34,663 nt of DNA. Origin: Pseudonocardiaceae bacterium (GTDB taxonomy: Bacteria > Actinomycetota > Actinomycetes > Mycobacteriales > Pseudonocardiaceae). The notes beneath the pieces were generated by a model. That model saw nothing but the letters and a program-made list of their open reading frames with translations, was not told the origin of the DNA and made no database searches. Made by a program: the position numbers and the translations under genes. Positions 15,052 through 22,731 of the stretch are shown piece after piece. The stretch lies in the NCBI GenBank assembly GCA_009379845.1, contig WHSZ01000063.1:1-34663 (forward strand). Reading direction: 5' to 3'. Every line of letters starts with the position of its first letter. Within the stretch, counting starts at the first letter, position 1.

Positions 15052-15080
15052 TTGCGAAGATTGTATGACACTCGTACATT
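15052..15080 (+). promoter_or_regulatory. Promoter and internal operator of the MHS-transporter operon
   Basis: TTGCGA (15052-15057) and TACATT (15075-15080) are 17 bp apart. Between and across them lies TGTATGA-CAC-TCGTACA (15062-15078), a 7-bp inverted repeat with one mismatch of a type often bound by GntR-family repressors. A bound repressor would block this promoter. The predicted start is about 50 bp upstream of ATG 15140. Confidence 0.5.
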
Positions 15081-15139
15081 ACTACAGTCCGACGAAATGT
15101 GCGTCAGTTGGCAGCGTCGCCCTGGCTTTCGGAGGGAAC

Positions 15140-16504
15140 ATGAGCCCGAAACCGCCCAGTGGGGCCCAGATCGGGGGAAACGACTACCCGCGGCAACAAG
15201 TCCGCACCCGAGCCGTGCTCGCCGCGGTCATCGGCAACTTCATGGAATGGTTCGACTTCGCGGTCTACGGCGTCTTCGCCACGAACATCGGCCGCGTCTT
15301 CTTCCCGTCGGAAAACGAAACCGCCTCGCTGCTGAGCTCGCTCGCGGTGTTCGGCGTCGCGTTCTTCATGCGCCCTGTCGGCGGCGCCATCCTCGGATCC
15401 ATCGGTGACCGGCTCGGCCGCCGAAACGCGCTTTCTCTCGCCATCATTCTGATGACGGTGGCCACCACCCTGATCGCACTGGTGCCGTCCTACGCGACCA
15501 TCGGTGTCGCCGCCCCGGTGCTGCTCGTGCTGCTGCGCTGCGTGCAGGGCATCTCCACCGGCGGCGAATGGACGAGCTCTTCGGCGTTCGTCGTGGAGAA
15601 CGCTCCCGCACACCGGCGCGGACTGTGGGCGAGTTCGATCTCCGCGACCGCCGCGCTCGGCACCTTCGTCGGTGCGGTGGCCGCACTGACCGTGAACTCG
15701 ACGATGTCCGAAGCCGCGGTGGACAGCTGGGGCTGGCGGATCCCGTTCCTCGCGGCCGCACCGCTCGGCATCGTGGGCTTCTACCTGCGCCGCAAGCTCA
15801 CCGATACCCCGGTGTACGAGGCGATGCGGGAGCAGAAACGCCTCGCGCGGTCCCCGCTTCGGCAGGCCGGCCGCCGGAACGTCAAGCTGATCATGCTCGC
15901 CTTCGCGTTCTCCAGCATCACCGGTGTCGGCTTCTATTACCTGGCCACGTTCATCGTGAACTACCTGTCCGAAACGGTCGGCTTCGACCGTGCGGACGCG
16001 CTACTGATCAGCATCGTCGGCCTCGGTTTCTACGCGCTGATGTGCCCGGTGATGGGCCTGCTCTCGGACGTATGGGGCCGGCGCAAGCCGGTCAAGCTGA
16101 TCGGCTGCGCGATACTCGTCGTGCTGTCCGTCCCCGCGTTCTTGCTGATGAGCCAGGGCGGCGTCGGCACCTTCGTCGGCCTGTTCCTGCTCGGCATCGG
16201 CGAGGCGATGGTCAACGTGATGACCGTGGTGCTGCTCGTCGAGCTGTTCCCGCCGGAAACCAGGGTGACCGCGGGCGCGATCGGCTACAACATCGGCCTC
16301 GGCTACGTCGCTGGCATGGCACCGCTCATCGCGGCGGCACTGGTCGCCGCCACCGGGATCGCGGTGTCGCCTGCGTGGTTCCTCGGCGGCATCGCGCTGC
16401 TGTCCGGGATCGTGCTCGCGATCTACCTACCGGAGACCTCGAAGCGATCGTTGACCGGCAACTACGAGAACACCGCCGAACCGGTCGCGAGCGAGGCCCG
16501 ATGA
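15140..16504 (+). CDS. MHS-family MFS transporter for an organic acid
   Basis: This 454-aa membrane protein has twelve predicted helices and the hallmarks of the metabolite:H+ symporter (MHS) family. These are GNFMEWFDFAVYGVFA in TM1, the loop GSIGDRLGRRNAL, RCVQGISTGGEW in TM4 and LSDVWGRRKPVKLIG after TM8. Relatives import shikimate, citrate, betaine, 2-oxoglutarate or aromatic acids. GGAGGG (15131-15136) fixes the ATG at 15140. An ORF start at 14999 lies in the regulatory region. Its stop overlaps the next gene as ATGA, so uptake and catabolism are coupled. Confidence 0.92.
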   Translation: MSPKPPSGAQIGGNDYPRQQVRTRAVLAAVIGNFMEWFDFAVYGVFATNIGRVFFPSENETASLLSSLAVFGVAFFMRPVGGAILGSIGDRLGRRNALSLAIILMTVATTLIALVPSYATIGVAAPVLLVLLRCVQGISTGGEWTSSSAFVVENAPAHRRGLWASSISATAALGTFVGAVAALTVNSTMSEAAVDSWGWRIPFLAAAPLGIVGFYLRRKLTDTPVYEAMREQKRLARSPLRQAGRRNVKLIMLAFAFSSITGVGFYYLATFIVNYLSETVGFDRADALLISIVGLGFYALMCPVMGLLSDVWGRRKPVKLIGCAILVVLSVPAFLLMSQGGVGTFVGLFLLGIGEAMVNVMTVVLLVELFPPETRVTAGAIGYNIGLGYVAGMAPLIAAALVAATGIAVSPAWFLGGIALLSGIVLAIYLPETSKRSLTGNYENTAEPVASEAR

Positions 16505-17718
16505 GTGTCACCGAGCGAGCGTTGCGGGAGATATCCGACGATCCGTTCCTGCGCGCGTTCCCCCGCGCGGAGCCGTTCCGGTTCGTGCTAACCCTTGGCG
16601 CGCAACGTGTTCTGGTCGATGTTGGACGTGAAACGGAGGCAAGGTCCGGCATCGACATCAACGACAGCTGGGATTTCGAGTACGTCCTGCCGCAGCAGGC
16701 ATGGCACAACTACCGGCAGGCCGTGCCGCCCCCTGGTTTCAACACCGCACAGGCACTTCTGGCCCGGCTTGGCTCGGACATCGTCACCGGTGACCGCGCG
16801 CGCTGGGCGCAGTACGCACCGGTGGTGGAGCGAGTGCTGCAGATCCTTGCCGGCAAGGTGGAAACGGCGTCGGCGGCCGGGACCACCTTGCCGGGGAAGA
16901 GCGACATCGTCGGCCGTTACCTGCCGCTCACGATCCAGGACACCACCTACCGGGTGTACTACGAATCAGCCGGCTCCGGCGTTCCGATCGTGTGCCTGCA
17001 CACCGCGGGATCGGACAGCCGGCAGTACCACCACCTGATGGAAAACCCAGCACTGACCGAACGATTCCAGTTCTTCGCGTTCGACCTGCCGTGGCACGGG
17101 CGCAGCAATCCGCCGGCCGATTGGCGCAGCCGCACCTACTCCCTCGAGGTCGACTGGTATACCGACGCGGTACTCGCCTTCCAGGCCGCGCTCGGCCTCG
17201 ACCGGCCCGCGCTGATCGGCTGCTCGATGGGCGGCGTGCTCGCGCTGCAACTGTCCAGCCAGCACGGTGAGAAGTTCCGGTCGGTCATCTCGCTGGAAGG
17301 CGGCTTCGGTAACCCGTCGCGGAAGGTCGACTGGACACGGCACGCCGAGGTGGACCACAGCCTCTTCCTTTCCACCTGGGTCGCCGGGCTGATGTCCCCC
17401 GCCAGCCCGATCGATCTGCGCGAGCAGGTGCTCTGGGAATACGGCCAGTCCGGGCCAGGTGTTTACCACGGCGACACCCATTTCATGGCGCGCATCCCGG
17501 ATATCGCCGATTCGCTTGGCCCCGCGAAATGCCCGCTGCACGTGTTCTGCGGCGAATACGACTATTCCTCGACGCCGGAGATGTCCCGAGCCGCCGCGCA
17601 GCAGCTCGGCGGCCGGTTCACATTGCTCGAGGGAATGGGGCACTTCCCGATGGCCGAGGATCCCGGGCGCTTGCTCGAGTACTTGAACCCGGTCCTCGAC
17701 GAGATAGCGGCAGGGTAA
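16501..17718 (+). CDS. Alpha/beta-hydrolase with possible SCP2-like N-terminal domain
   Basis: The 405-aa protein has two parts. Residues 15-120 (FRFVLTLGAQRVLVDVG ... ARLGSDIVTGDRARW) are compatible with an SCP2/sterol-carrier-like fold, judged by pattern only. Residues 148-405 are an alpha/beta-hydrolase with oxyanion segment CLHTAG, nucleophile elbow GCSMGG (Ser242), acid Asp354 (GEYDYS) and His381 (GMGHFP), so the triad looks complete. It could hydrolyse an ester, enol-lactone or C-C bond. The next gene encodes a PcaC-like decarboxylase, making the pair parallel to PcaD/PcaC. ATG 16501 overlaps the transporter stop. Confidence 0.85.
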   Translation: MSVTERALREISDDPFLRAFPRAEPFRFVLTLGAQRVLVDVGRETEARSGIDINDSWDFEYVLPQQAWHNYRQAVPPPGFNTAQALLARLGSDIVTGDRARWAQYAPVVERVLQILAGKVETASAAGTTLPGKSDIVGRYLPLTIQDTTYRVYYESAGSGVPIVCLHTAGSDSRQYHHLMENPALTERFQFFAFDLPWHGRSNPPADWRSRTYSLEVDWYTDAVLAFQAALGLDRPALIGCSMGGVLALQLSSQHGEKFRSVISLEGGFGNPSRKVDWTRHAEVDHSLFLSTWVAGLMSPASPIDLREQVLWEYGQSGPGVYHGDTHFMARIPDIADSLGPAKCPLHVFCGEYDYSSTPEMSRAAAQQLGGRFTLLEGMGHFPMAEDPGRLLEYLNPVLDEIAAG

Positions 17719-17738
17719 CGACGAACAGGAGCAGCGTC

Positions 17739-18122
17739 ATGTCGGAAGAATTGTACGAGACCGGAATGCACATCCGCCGGAAAGTGCTCGGCGATGGGCA
17801 CGTCGAGCGCTCCCTCAACAAGGCAAACGATTTCGATCGGCCGATGCAGGAACTCACCACGAGCTACTGCTGGGGAATGCTGTGGGGGCGCGACGGTCTC
17901 GACCACAAATCCCGCAGTATCGCGAACTTGGCGATGCTCAGCGTGCTGGGCCGCCCACACGAGCTCAAGGTGCACACCGCGGGCGCACGGCGAAACGGTT
18001 GCTCCTGGGAGGAAATTCAGGAAGTGCTGCTGCAGGTGGCGGTGTACGGCGGCGTGCCTGCCGCGGTGGACGCTTTCCGCGTCGCGCGCGAGGTCTACGA
18101 CGAGGAATCCGGGGATTCTTGA
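17739..18122 (+). CDS. Carboxymuconolactone decarboxylase family protein (PcaC paralogue)
   Basis: This 127-aa protein of the CMD/AhpD-like family aligns along its length with the PcaC at 21572-21967. Shared features include RRxVLGDxHV near the N-terminus, WGxLWxRxxLDxKxRS, HEL, ARRNGCS and the GGVPAA end. It lacks the CxxC of AhpD-type peroxidases in the visible motif region, so a lactone decarboxylase-like role is preferred. Start ATG 17739 follows ACAGGAG, 18 bp after the hydrolase stop. Its last 28 bp overlap the convergent dehydrogenase gene. The substrate is unknown, but presence beside a second PcaC implies a different ring-fission product. Confidence 0.9.
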   Translation: MSEELYETGMHIRRKVLGDGHVERSLNKANDFDRPMQELTTSYCWGMLWGRDGLDHKSRSIANLAMLSVLGRPHELKVHTAGARRNGCSWEEIQEVLLQVAVYGGVPAAVDAFRVAREVYDEESGDS

Positions 18123-19024
18123 GCGCCCCTCGCCTCCACCCCGGCCCACCGTTCCAGGTGAGTGATCAGCGAGGTGAAATCCGCGTCGGCGCCGCCTCGA
18201 TTCACCGTGTACAGCCACAGCTGGCGCACGGACTCGGCGACCCACATCGGCAAACCCATCTCATCGGCCTGCTCGGAGAGGAGCCGCAAATCCTTGTACA
18301 TCAAACCGCTGGTGAACCCGAAATCGAACCGGCGATTCAGCACGGCACGCGGGAACTTGTCAACCGTCGCCGAATTCCGTCCGGTCCCGGCATTCATGAC
18401 CTCGATCATCGTGCTCGGATCGAGTCCGGCCTTCATGCCGAAAACCACGGCTTCGGAGGTGGCCGCGATGGCGGTCGCGGACAGATAATTGTTCGCGAGC
18501 TTCATCGTCTGCCCGAGCCCTGGTTCGGTCCCGACGTGGAAAGCTCGCCCGAGTACCTCAAGAATGGGTTTCACGGTGTCGAAACGATGTGGCGTGGTCG
18601 CGGCCATCACGGCAAGCGTGCCGGCCGATGCCCCGTTGACGCCGCCGCTCACCGGGGAATCGACCGTTTCCACGCCGCGATCGGCCAGCGCCGCCGCGAT
18701 CTCCCTGATCATCTCGGCGCCCGTGGTGGACAGCTCGATCCATACCCCGGCCCGCGAGCCGTCCACCATGCCGTTCCGGCCGAGCGCCACCTCGCGCACC
18801 ACCGGTGGGCTCGGCAGGCTGGTCAGCACGATATCCGTGCGGTCGGCGACCTCGGCCGCGGATTCCGCGATCGCGACACCGCTCGCTTCCGCCCGCTTCG
18901 CGACCTCATTCGACGCATCCATGCCGACGAGCTGGTATCCGGCTGCCAGCAACCGCTGGGACATCGGAAAACCCATGTGCCCGAGGCCAATGAATCCGAG
19001 TACCGGATCGCCGGAATTCGTCAC
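18095..19024 (-). CDS. 3-hydroxyisobutyrate dehydrogenase-like oxidoreductase
   Basis: This 309-aa beta-hydroxyacid dehydrogenase has the dinucleotide motif GFIGLGHMGFPM (10-21), substrate motif DSPVSGGVNGASAGTL (122-137) and catalytic Lys175 in GQTMKLANNY. The family oxidises 3-hydroxyisobutyrate, tartronate semialdehyde or similar 3-hydroxyacids; the specificity is open. GTG 19024 is preceded by GGAGG (19036-19032), so it is the start, although the open frame runs much further upstream through the divergent promoter. It is divergent from the aldehyde dehydrogenase; the pair could oxidise an alcohol and then the semialdehyde. Confidence 0.9.
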   Translation of the reverse strand: MTNSGDPVLGFIGLGHMGFPMSQRLLAAGYQLVGMDASNEVAKRAEASGVAIAESAAEVADRTDIVLTSLPSPPVVREVALGRNGMVDGSRAGVWIELSTTGAEMIREIAAALADRGVETVDSPVSGGVNGASAGTLAVMAATTPHRFDTVKPILEVLGRAFHVGTEPGLGQTMKLANNYLSATAIAATSEAVVFGMKAGLDPSTMIEVMNAGTGRNSATVDKFPRAVLNRRFDFGFTSGLMYKDLRLLSEQADEMGLPMWVAESVRQLWLYTVNRGGADADFTSLITHLERWAGVEARGAQESPDSSS

Positions 19025-19082
19025 GGGCAAACCTCCGAAAATGGAAACTGGAATAATTCGTCGACCTGGATTCGCAACTCTG

Positions 19083-19110
19083 ATCCTATCCGGCGCACTT
19101 CGGCTGTCAA
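19083..19110 (-). promoter_or_regulatory. Consensus promoter of the dehydrogenase gene
   Basis: On the minus strand TTGACA (19110-19105) and TAGGAT (19088-19083) are 16 bp apart, close to the vegetative sigma consensus. Transcription should start near 19076, giving a leader of about 50 nt. Confidence 0.65.
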
Positions 19111-19137
19111 TATCGATCGGCAAATCGGGAAGGACTA

Positions 19138-19179
19138 TTCGAGTCGATAAACCAGAGGTATATAGCCTAACTCGGTTTA
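19138..19179 (+). promoter_or_regulatory. Promoter and operator of the aldehyde dehydrogenase gene
   Basis: TTCGAG (19138-19143) and TATAGC (19161-19166) are 17 bp apart. TAAACC (19148-19153) and GGTTTA (19174-19179) form an inverted repeat flanking the -10, a plausible repressor site. The whole 19025-19225 region is AT-richer than its surroundings, as expected for a divergent promoter. Confidence 0.45.
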
Positions 19180-19225
19180 CCCACCGAGCTATTTCGTCGC
19201 GCCTTTTCGCGGTAAAGGAGTCGCC

Positions 19226-20713
19226 ATGACCACAACAGAAACACAGCTTGCCGAATACGCGCTGTACATCGACGGGAATTCGATGCCAGCCGAATCCGGG
19301 GACAGCTACGAGTCGATCAACCCGTTCACCGGCGATGCCTGGGCACGGGTACCCGATGCGGGTGCGGCCGACGTGGATCGCGCGGTCGGTGCGGCACGCC
19401 GGGCGCTGGACGGCCCGTGGGGAGAGCTCACCGCCCCGCAGCGCGGCAAGCTGCTGCGCAAGCTCGGCGACTTGATCGCGAGGGATGCCGACCGCCTCGG
19501 CGAGATCGAAACCAAGGACAACGGCAAGCTGCTGCGCGAGATGGCCGGGCAGGCCAAAGCACTGCCCGAGTGGTACTACTACTTCGCGGGGCTGGCCGAC
19601 AAGTTCGAAGGCAGCGTCATTCCCACCGACAGGGCGAACTACCTGGTCTACACGCGACACGAACCGGTCGGCGTGGTCGGCGCCATCGTGCCGTGGAACT
19701 CGCCATTGCTGCTACTGACCTGGAAGCTCGCACCGGCGCTCGCGGCTGGCTGCACGTTCGTGGTCAAGCCAAGCGACTACACGCCAGCCAGCACGCTCGA
19801 GCTCGCAAAACTGGTCGAGGAAGCGGGTTTTCCTCCCGGAGTGTTCAATGTGGTCACCGGCTGGGGTCCGCCTGCCGGTCAGGCGCTCGCCGGGCATCCG
19901 GACGTGAACAAGGTGGCTTTCACCGGATCAACCGCAACCGGGATCGCGGTGGCGCACGCCGCCGCGGACAATCTGGCGCGCGTCACGCTCGAGCTCGGTG
20001 GGAAATCCGCGCAGGTCGTGTTCTCCGACGCGGATCTTGATGCCGCGGCCAACGGCGTGATCGCGGGAGTGTTCGCCGCTACCGGGCAGACCTGCATGGC
20101 CGGCTCAAGGCTCGTGGTGCACGAGTCCGTGAAAGACGCGCTGGTAGCCAAGATCGTGGAGCGGGCTGAGCGGATCAAGGTCGGCGACCCGACCGCGCCG
20201 GAGACCGAGATGGGTCCGCTTGCCAACGATCGGCAGTTCGAGAAGGTACTCGGCTTCTTCGAATCCGCCCGCGAACAAGGGGCGACGGTTGCCTGCGGCG
20301 GGCAGTCGGTTGCCGAACTCGGTGGCTACTTCGTACGGCCAACGGTGCTCACCGACGTCGACCCCACGATGCGCGCGGTGCGCGAGGAGATCTTCGGCCC
20401 GGTGCTCACCGTGCTCCCGTTCAACGACGAGGACGGCGCGGTCGCGCTGGCGAACGGCACCCAGTACGGGTTGGCGGCCTCGGTGTGGACCAAGGACGTG
20501 CACCGCGCGCATCGGATGGCGGCACGGCTGCGGGCCGGCAGTGTCTGGGTGAACGCATACCGGACGGTGAGCCCGCAGGTACCGTTCGGCGGTTTCGGCG
20601 CGAGCGGTATCGGCAGGGAGAACGGGAGCGATGCGATCCGCGCGTACACCGAGACGAAGGCGATCTGGGTGGAGCTGTCCGCCGAGACCCGCGACCCCTT
20701 CACCCTTGGCTGA
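19226..20713 (+). CDS. NAD(P)-dependent aldehyde dehydrogenase
   Basis: This 495-aa ALDH-superfamily enzyme has the N-terminal coenzyme domain with PWNSP (Asn158), FTGSTATG, general base Glu256 (LELGGKS) and nucleophile Cys290 (GQTCMAG), and an EEIFGPVLTV segment in the C-terminal domain. All catalytic residues are present. AAAGGAG before the ATG is a good ribosome site. It faces the pcaR gene tail to tail with 15 bp between. Context suggests oxidation of a semialdehyde produced by the neighbouring dehydrogenase or from an aromatic side chain (for example toward protocatechuate). The choice is inference. Confidence 0.93.
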   Translation: MTTTETQLAEYALYIDGNSMPAESGDSYESINPFTGDAWARVPDAGAADVDRAVGAARRALDGPWGELTAPQRGKLLRKLGDLIARDADRLGEIETKDNGKLLREMAGQAKALPEWYYYFAGLADKFEGSVIPTDRANYLVYTRHEPVGVVGAIVPWNSPLLLLTWKLAPALAAGCTFVVKPSDYTPASTLELAKLVEEAGFPPGVFNVVTGWGPPAGQALAGHPDVNKVAFTGSTATGIAVAHAAADNLARVTLELGGKSAQVVFSDADLDAAANGVIAGVFAATGQTCMAGSRLVVHESVKDALVAKIVERAERIKVGDPTAPETEMGPLANDRQFEKVLGFFESAREQGATVACGGQSVAELGGYFVRPTVLTDVDPTMRAVREEIFGPVLTVLPFNDEDGAVALANGTQYGLAASVWTKDVHRAHRMAARLRAGSVWVNAYRTVSPQVPFGGFGASGIGRENGSDAIRAYTETKAIWVELSAETRDPFTLG

Positions 20714-20728
20714 TTCTCGTGGCCGGGG

Positions 20729-21532
20729 TCAGCCGCTGGCGGAACGGGTGCCGCTGACCGCGAGATCGGCTTCGATCCGCGCCGCCGCGCTCAGCAGCGG
20801 CGGGCAGATATCGCGCCGCATGTCACCCAGGGATCGCCGATTGGCCTGAGTGGACACGTTGATCGCCGCGATCACCCGGCCACGCCGGTCCCTGATCGGC
20901 GCGGCCATCGAGCGCAACCCTTGCTCCAGTTCCTGGTCGACCAGCGCCCAGCCCTGCTCACGCACCTTCTCGAGCTCGGCGCGCAGGTCCGCCGCCGACG
21001 TGATGCTGCGCGGGGTGAGCTGCTCGAGTTCGGCCGTGTCCAGGTAGGACGCGAGGTCGCCTTCGTCGAGCCCGGCGAGCAGCACGTGACCCATCGAGGT
21101 CGCGTACGCGGGGAACCGGGTTCCCACGTTGATCGCCACCGTCATGATGCGGGAAACCGGCACGCGCGCGACGTAAACGACGTCCAGTCCATCCAAAATG
21201 GACACCGAGCTGGACTCGTGGACCTCCGAAGAGAGCCGTTCCAGATGCGGCTGGGCGACTTCCGGCAAGGTGATGCTGGACAAATACGAGTATCCCAGTT
21301 CCAGAACCCTTGGCGTCAACGAGAACCGCTTGCCGTCGGTGCGCACGTAGCCCAGATCGGCAAGGGTCAGCAGGAAACGGCGAGCCGCCGCGCGGGTGAG
21401 CCCGGTGGCCTTCGCGACGTCGCTGAGCGTCAGCTCGGGGGTGCGGGCGTCGAAGGCCCTGATGACCGCGAGGCCACGTTCAAGGGACTGCACATGGTGC
21501 GCTCCACGCTCCGGCGTGTCGGCTTCGTCCAT
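20729..21532 (-). CDS. pcaR: IclR-family regulator of the pca operon
   Basis: This 267-aa regulator has an N-terminal winged helix (about 14-75: VQSLERGLAVIRAFD, LTLSDVAKATGLTRAAARR) and a C-terminal IclR effector domain with SVSILDGLDVVYVARV and GHVLLAGL. IclR proteins of the PcaR/PcaU/PobR group respond to protocatechuate, 4-hydroxybenzoate or beta-ketoadipate. The gene is last in the pca operon, 39 bp after pcaC, so it would be autoregulated. ATG 21532 follows GGGGA (21542-21538). A GTG codon immediately upstream (21535) is the alternative. The likely target is the GTTC-N7-GAAC site upstream of pcaI. Confidence 0.88.
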   Translation of the reverse strand: MDEADTPERGAHHVQSLERGLAVIRAFDARTPELTLSDVAKATGLTRAAARRFLLTLADLGYVRTDGKRFSLTPRVLELGYSYLSSITLPEVAQPHLERLSSEVHESSSVSILDGLDVVYVARVPVSRIMTVAINVGTRFPAYATSMGHVLLAGLDEGDLASYLDTAELEQLTPRSITSAADLRAELEKVREQGWALVDQELEQGLRSMAAPIRDRRGRVIAAINVSTQANRRSLGDMRRDICPPLLSAAARIEADLAVSGTRSASG

Positions 21533-21571
21533 CACAATCCCCGTTCTGCCACCCGGCTGGTCCGCGGCACC

Positions 21572-21967
21572 CTAACCGTCGCCCTTTGCCTTCGGCTCGC
21601 CGAGCTCGGCGAGCGTGCGCTGGGCGATGGCGAACGCGGTGTTCGCGGCCGGCACGCCCGCGTACGCGCCGGTGTGCAGCAACACCTCGCCGATCTCGTC
21701 AGCCGTCAAACCGTTGCGCACAGCCGCTCGAACATGCATGGCAAGCTCGTCGTGGCACTGCAACGCGGTCAGCGCGGCAAGCGTGATGCAGCTACGCGTC
21801 TTGCGGTCCAATTCGGACCGAGTCCACAACGATCCCCACACCGCACGGGTGATGTAGTCCTGGAATGGTGCGGTGAACTCGGTTGTCCTGGCCACCGCCC
21901 GGTCCACGTGCTCGTCGCCGAGCACCTCGCGGCGCACCGCCATCCCGGCCTCGTGCGGGTCGGTCAT
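21572..21967 (-). CDS. pcaC: 4-carboxymuconolactone decarboxylase
   Basis: This 131-aa CMD-family protein has AVRREVLGDEHVDR, WGSLWTRSELDRKTRS, CHDELAMHVRAAVRNG and TGAYAGVPAANTAF. It decarboxylates gamma-carboxymuconolactone to the beta-ketoadipate enol-lactone. ATG 21967 has GGAG five to six bases upstream, inside the end of pcaD. A GTG at 21973 overlapping the pcaD stop as GTGA is the alternative start. In several actinomycetes pcaC is fused to pcaD as pcaL; here the two are separate. Confidence 0.94.
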   Translation of the reverse strand: MTDPHEAGMAVRREVLGDEHVDRAVARTTEFTAPFQDYITRAVWGSLWTRSELDRKTRSCITLAALTALQCHDELAMHVRAAVRNGLTADEIGEVLLHTGAYAGVPAANTAFAIAQRTLAELGEPKAKGDG

Positions 21968-21969
21968 CG

Positions 21970-22731
21970 TCACTCCTTCGCGGACAGGTGCTCGACGATC
22001 AGCTCGCTGACCCGTGCTGCCTGCTCGACGTTGACCAGGTGCGCGCCGGGGTCCAGCACTTCCAATCGCGCCTTCGGTATCGCGTCTGCGATGCGCTGCC
22101 CGTGATCAGGTGGGGTGGCGGGATCCTGCTGACCGAAGATCGCCAGCGTCGGCGCGGTGATCGAGGCGAGGTCGGGAGTCAGATCCATGGCACCGATCGC
22201 GCCGCAGCAGGAGGCATATCCCTCCGCAGGAGTCGACTCCACCATCGCCCGTAGCTCGGCCGTCCGCTCCGGATTCGCCGCCCGGTACCCGTCGGTGAGC
22301 CATCGGCCGACGACGCTGTCGGCCACCGCTACGGTCCCTTCCGCCCGGACAAGGCGGGCCCGATCCTCCCAGTCCTCCGGGGTGAGCAGCTTGGCCGAGG
22401 TAGCACACAACACGAGCCGGTTCAACCGATCCGGGGCGTGCCGGCCGAGCCACATGCCCACCATGCCGCCGAGCGAGAGGCCAACCAGGTGCGCGCGGCG
22501 GACCTCGAGCGAGTCGAGCAGCTCGAGCAGATCCCCTGCGAGCTCGGCGAGGCTGTACGGGCCTTGCGGCACCGGCGAACCGCCGTGCCCTCGATGGTCG
22601 TAACGAACCACCCGGAATCCGGCTGAGGTAAGCGGCTCGATCTGCGGATCCCACATCCGCAGATCGCTGCCGAGCGATCCGCTCAACACGACCACCTCGC
22701 CGTCCGGCGGCCCGTCCACAACGTATTTCAT
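21970..22731 (-). CDS. pcaD: 3-oxoadipate enol-lactonase
   Basis: This 253-aa alpha/beta-hydrolase has nucleophile Ser86 in GLSLGG, an acid in FGQQDPATPP and a catalytic His in DPGAHLVNVEQ. It converts the enol-lactone made by PcaC into beta-ketoadipate. ATG 22731 overlaps the pcaB stop as ATGA, so translation is coupled. The longer open frame upstream (to 23118) runs inside pcaB and is not used. The HGQRIADAIPKARLEVLDPG segment is typical of enol-lactonases, and operon context removes most doubt. Confidence 0.94.
   Translation of the reverse strand: MKYVVDGPPDGEVVVLSGSLGSDLRMWDPQIEPLTSAGFRVVRYDHRGHGGSPVPQGPYSLAELAGDLLELLDSLEVRRAHLVGLSLGGMVGMWLGRHAPDRLNRLVLCATSAKLLTPEDWEDRARLVRAEGTVAVADSVVGRWLTDGYRAANPERTAELRAMVESTPAEGYASCCGAIGAMDLTPDLASITAPTLAIFGQQDPATPPDHGQRIADAIPKARLEVLDPGAHLVNVEQAARVSELIVEHLSAKE

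Noticed and set aside
15568..16500. Long plus-strand extension of the hydrolase ORF upstream to 15568
   Set aside because: It runs out of frame through the transporter gene with Arg-rich nonsense; the ATGA overlap at 16501 marks the true start.
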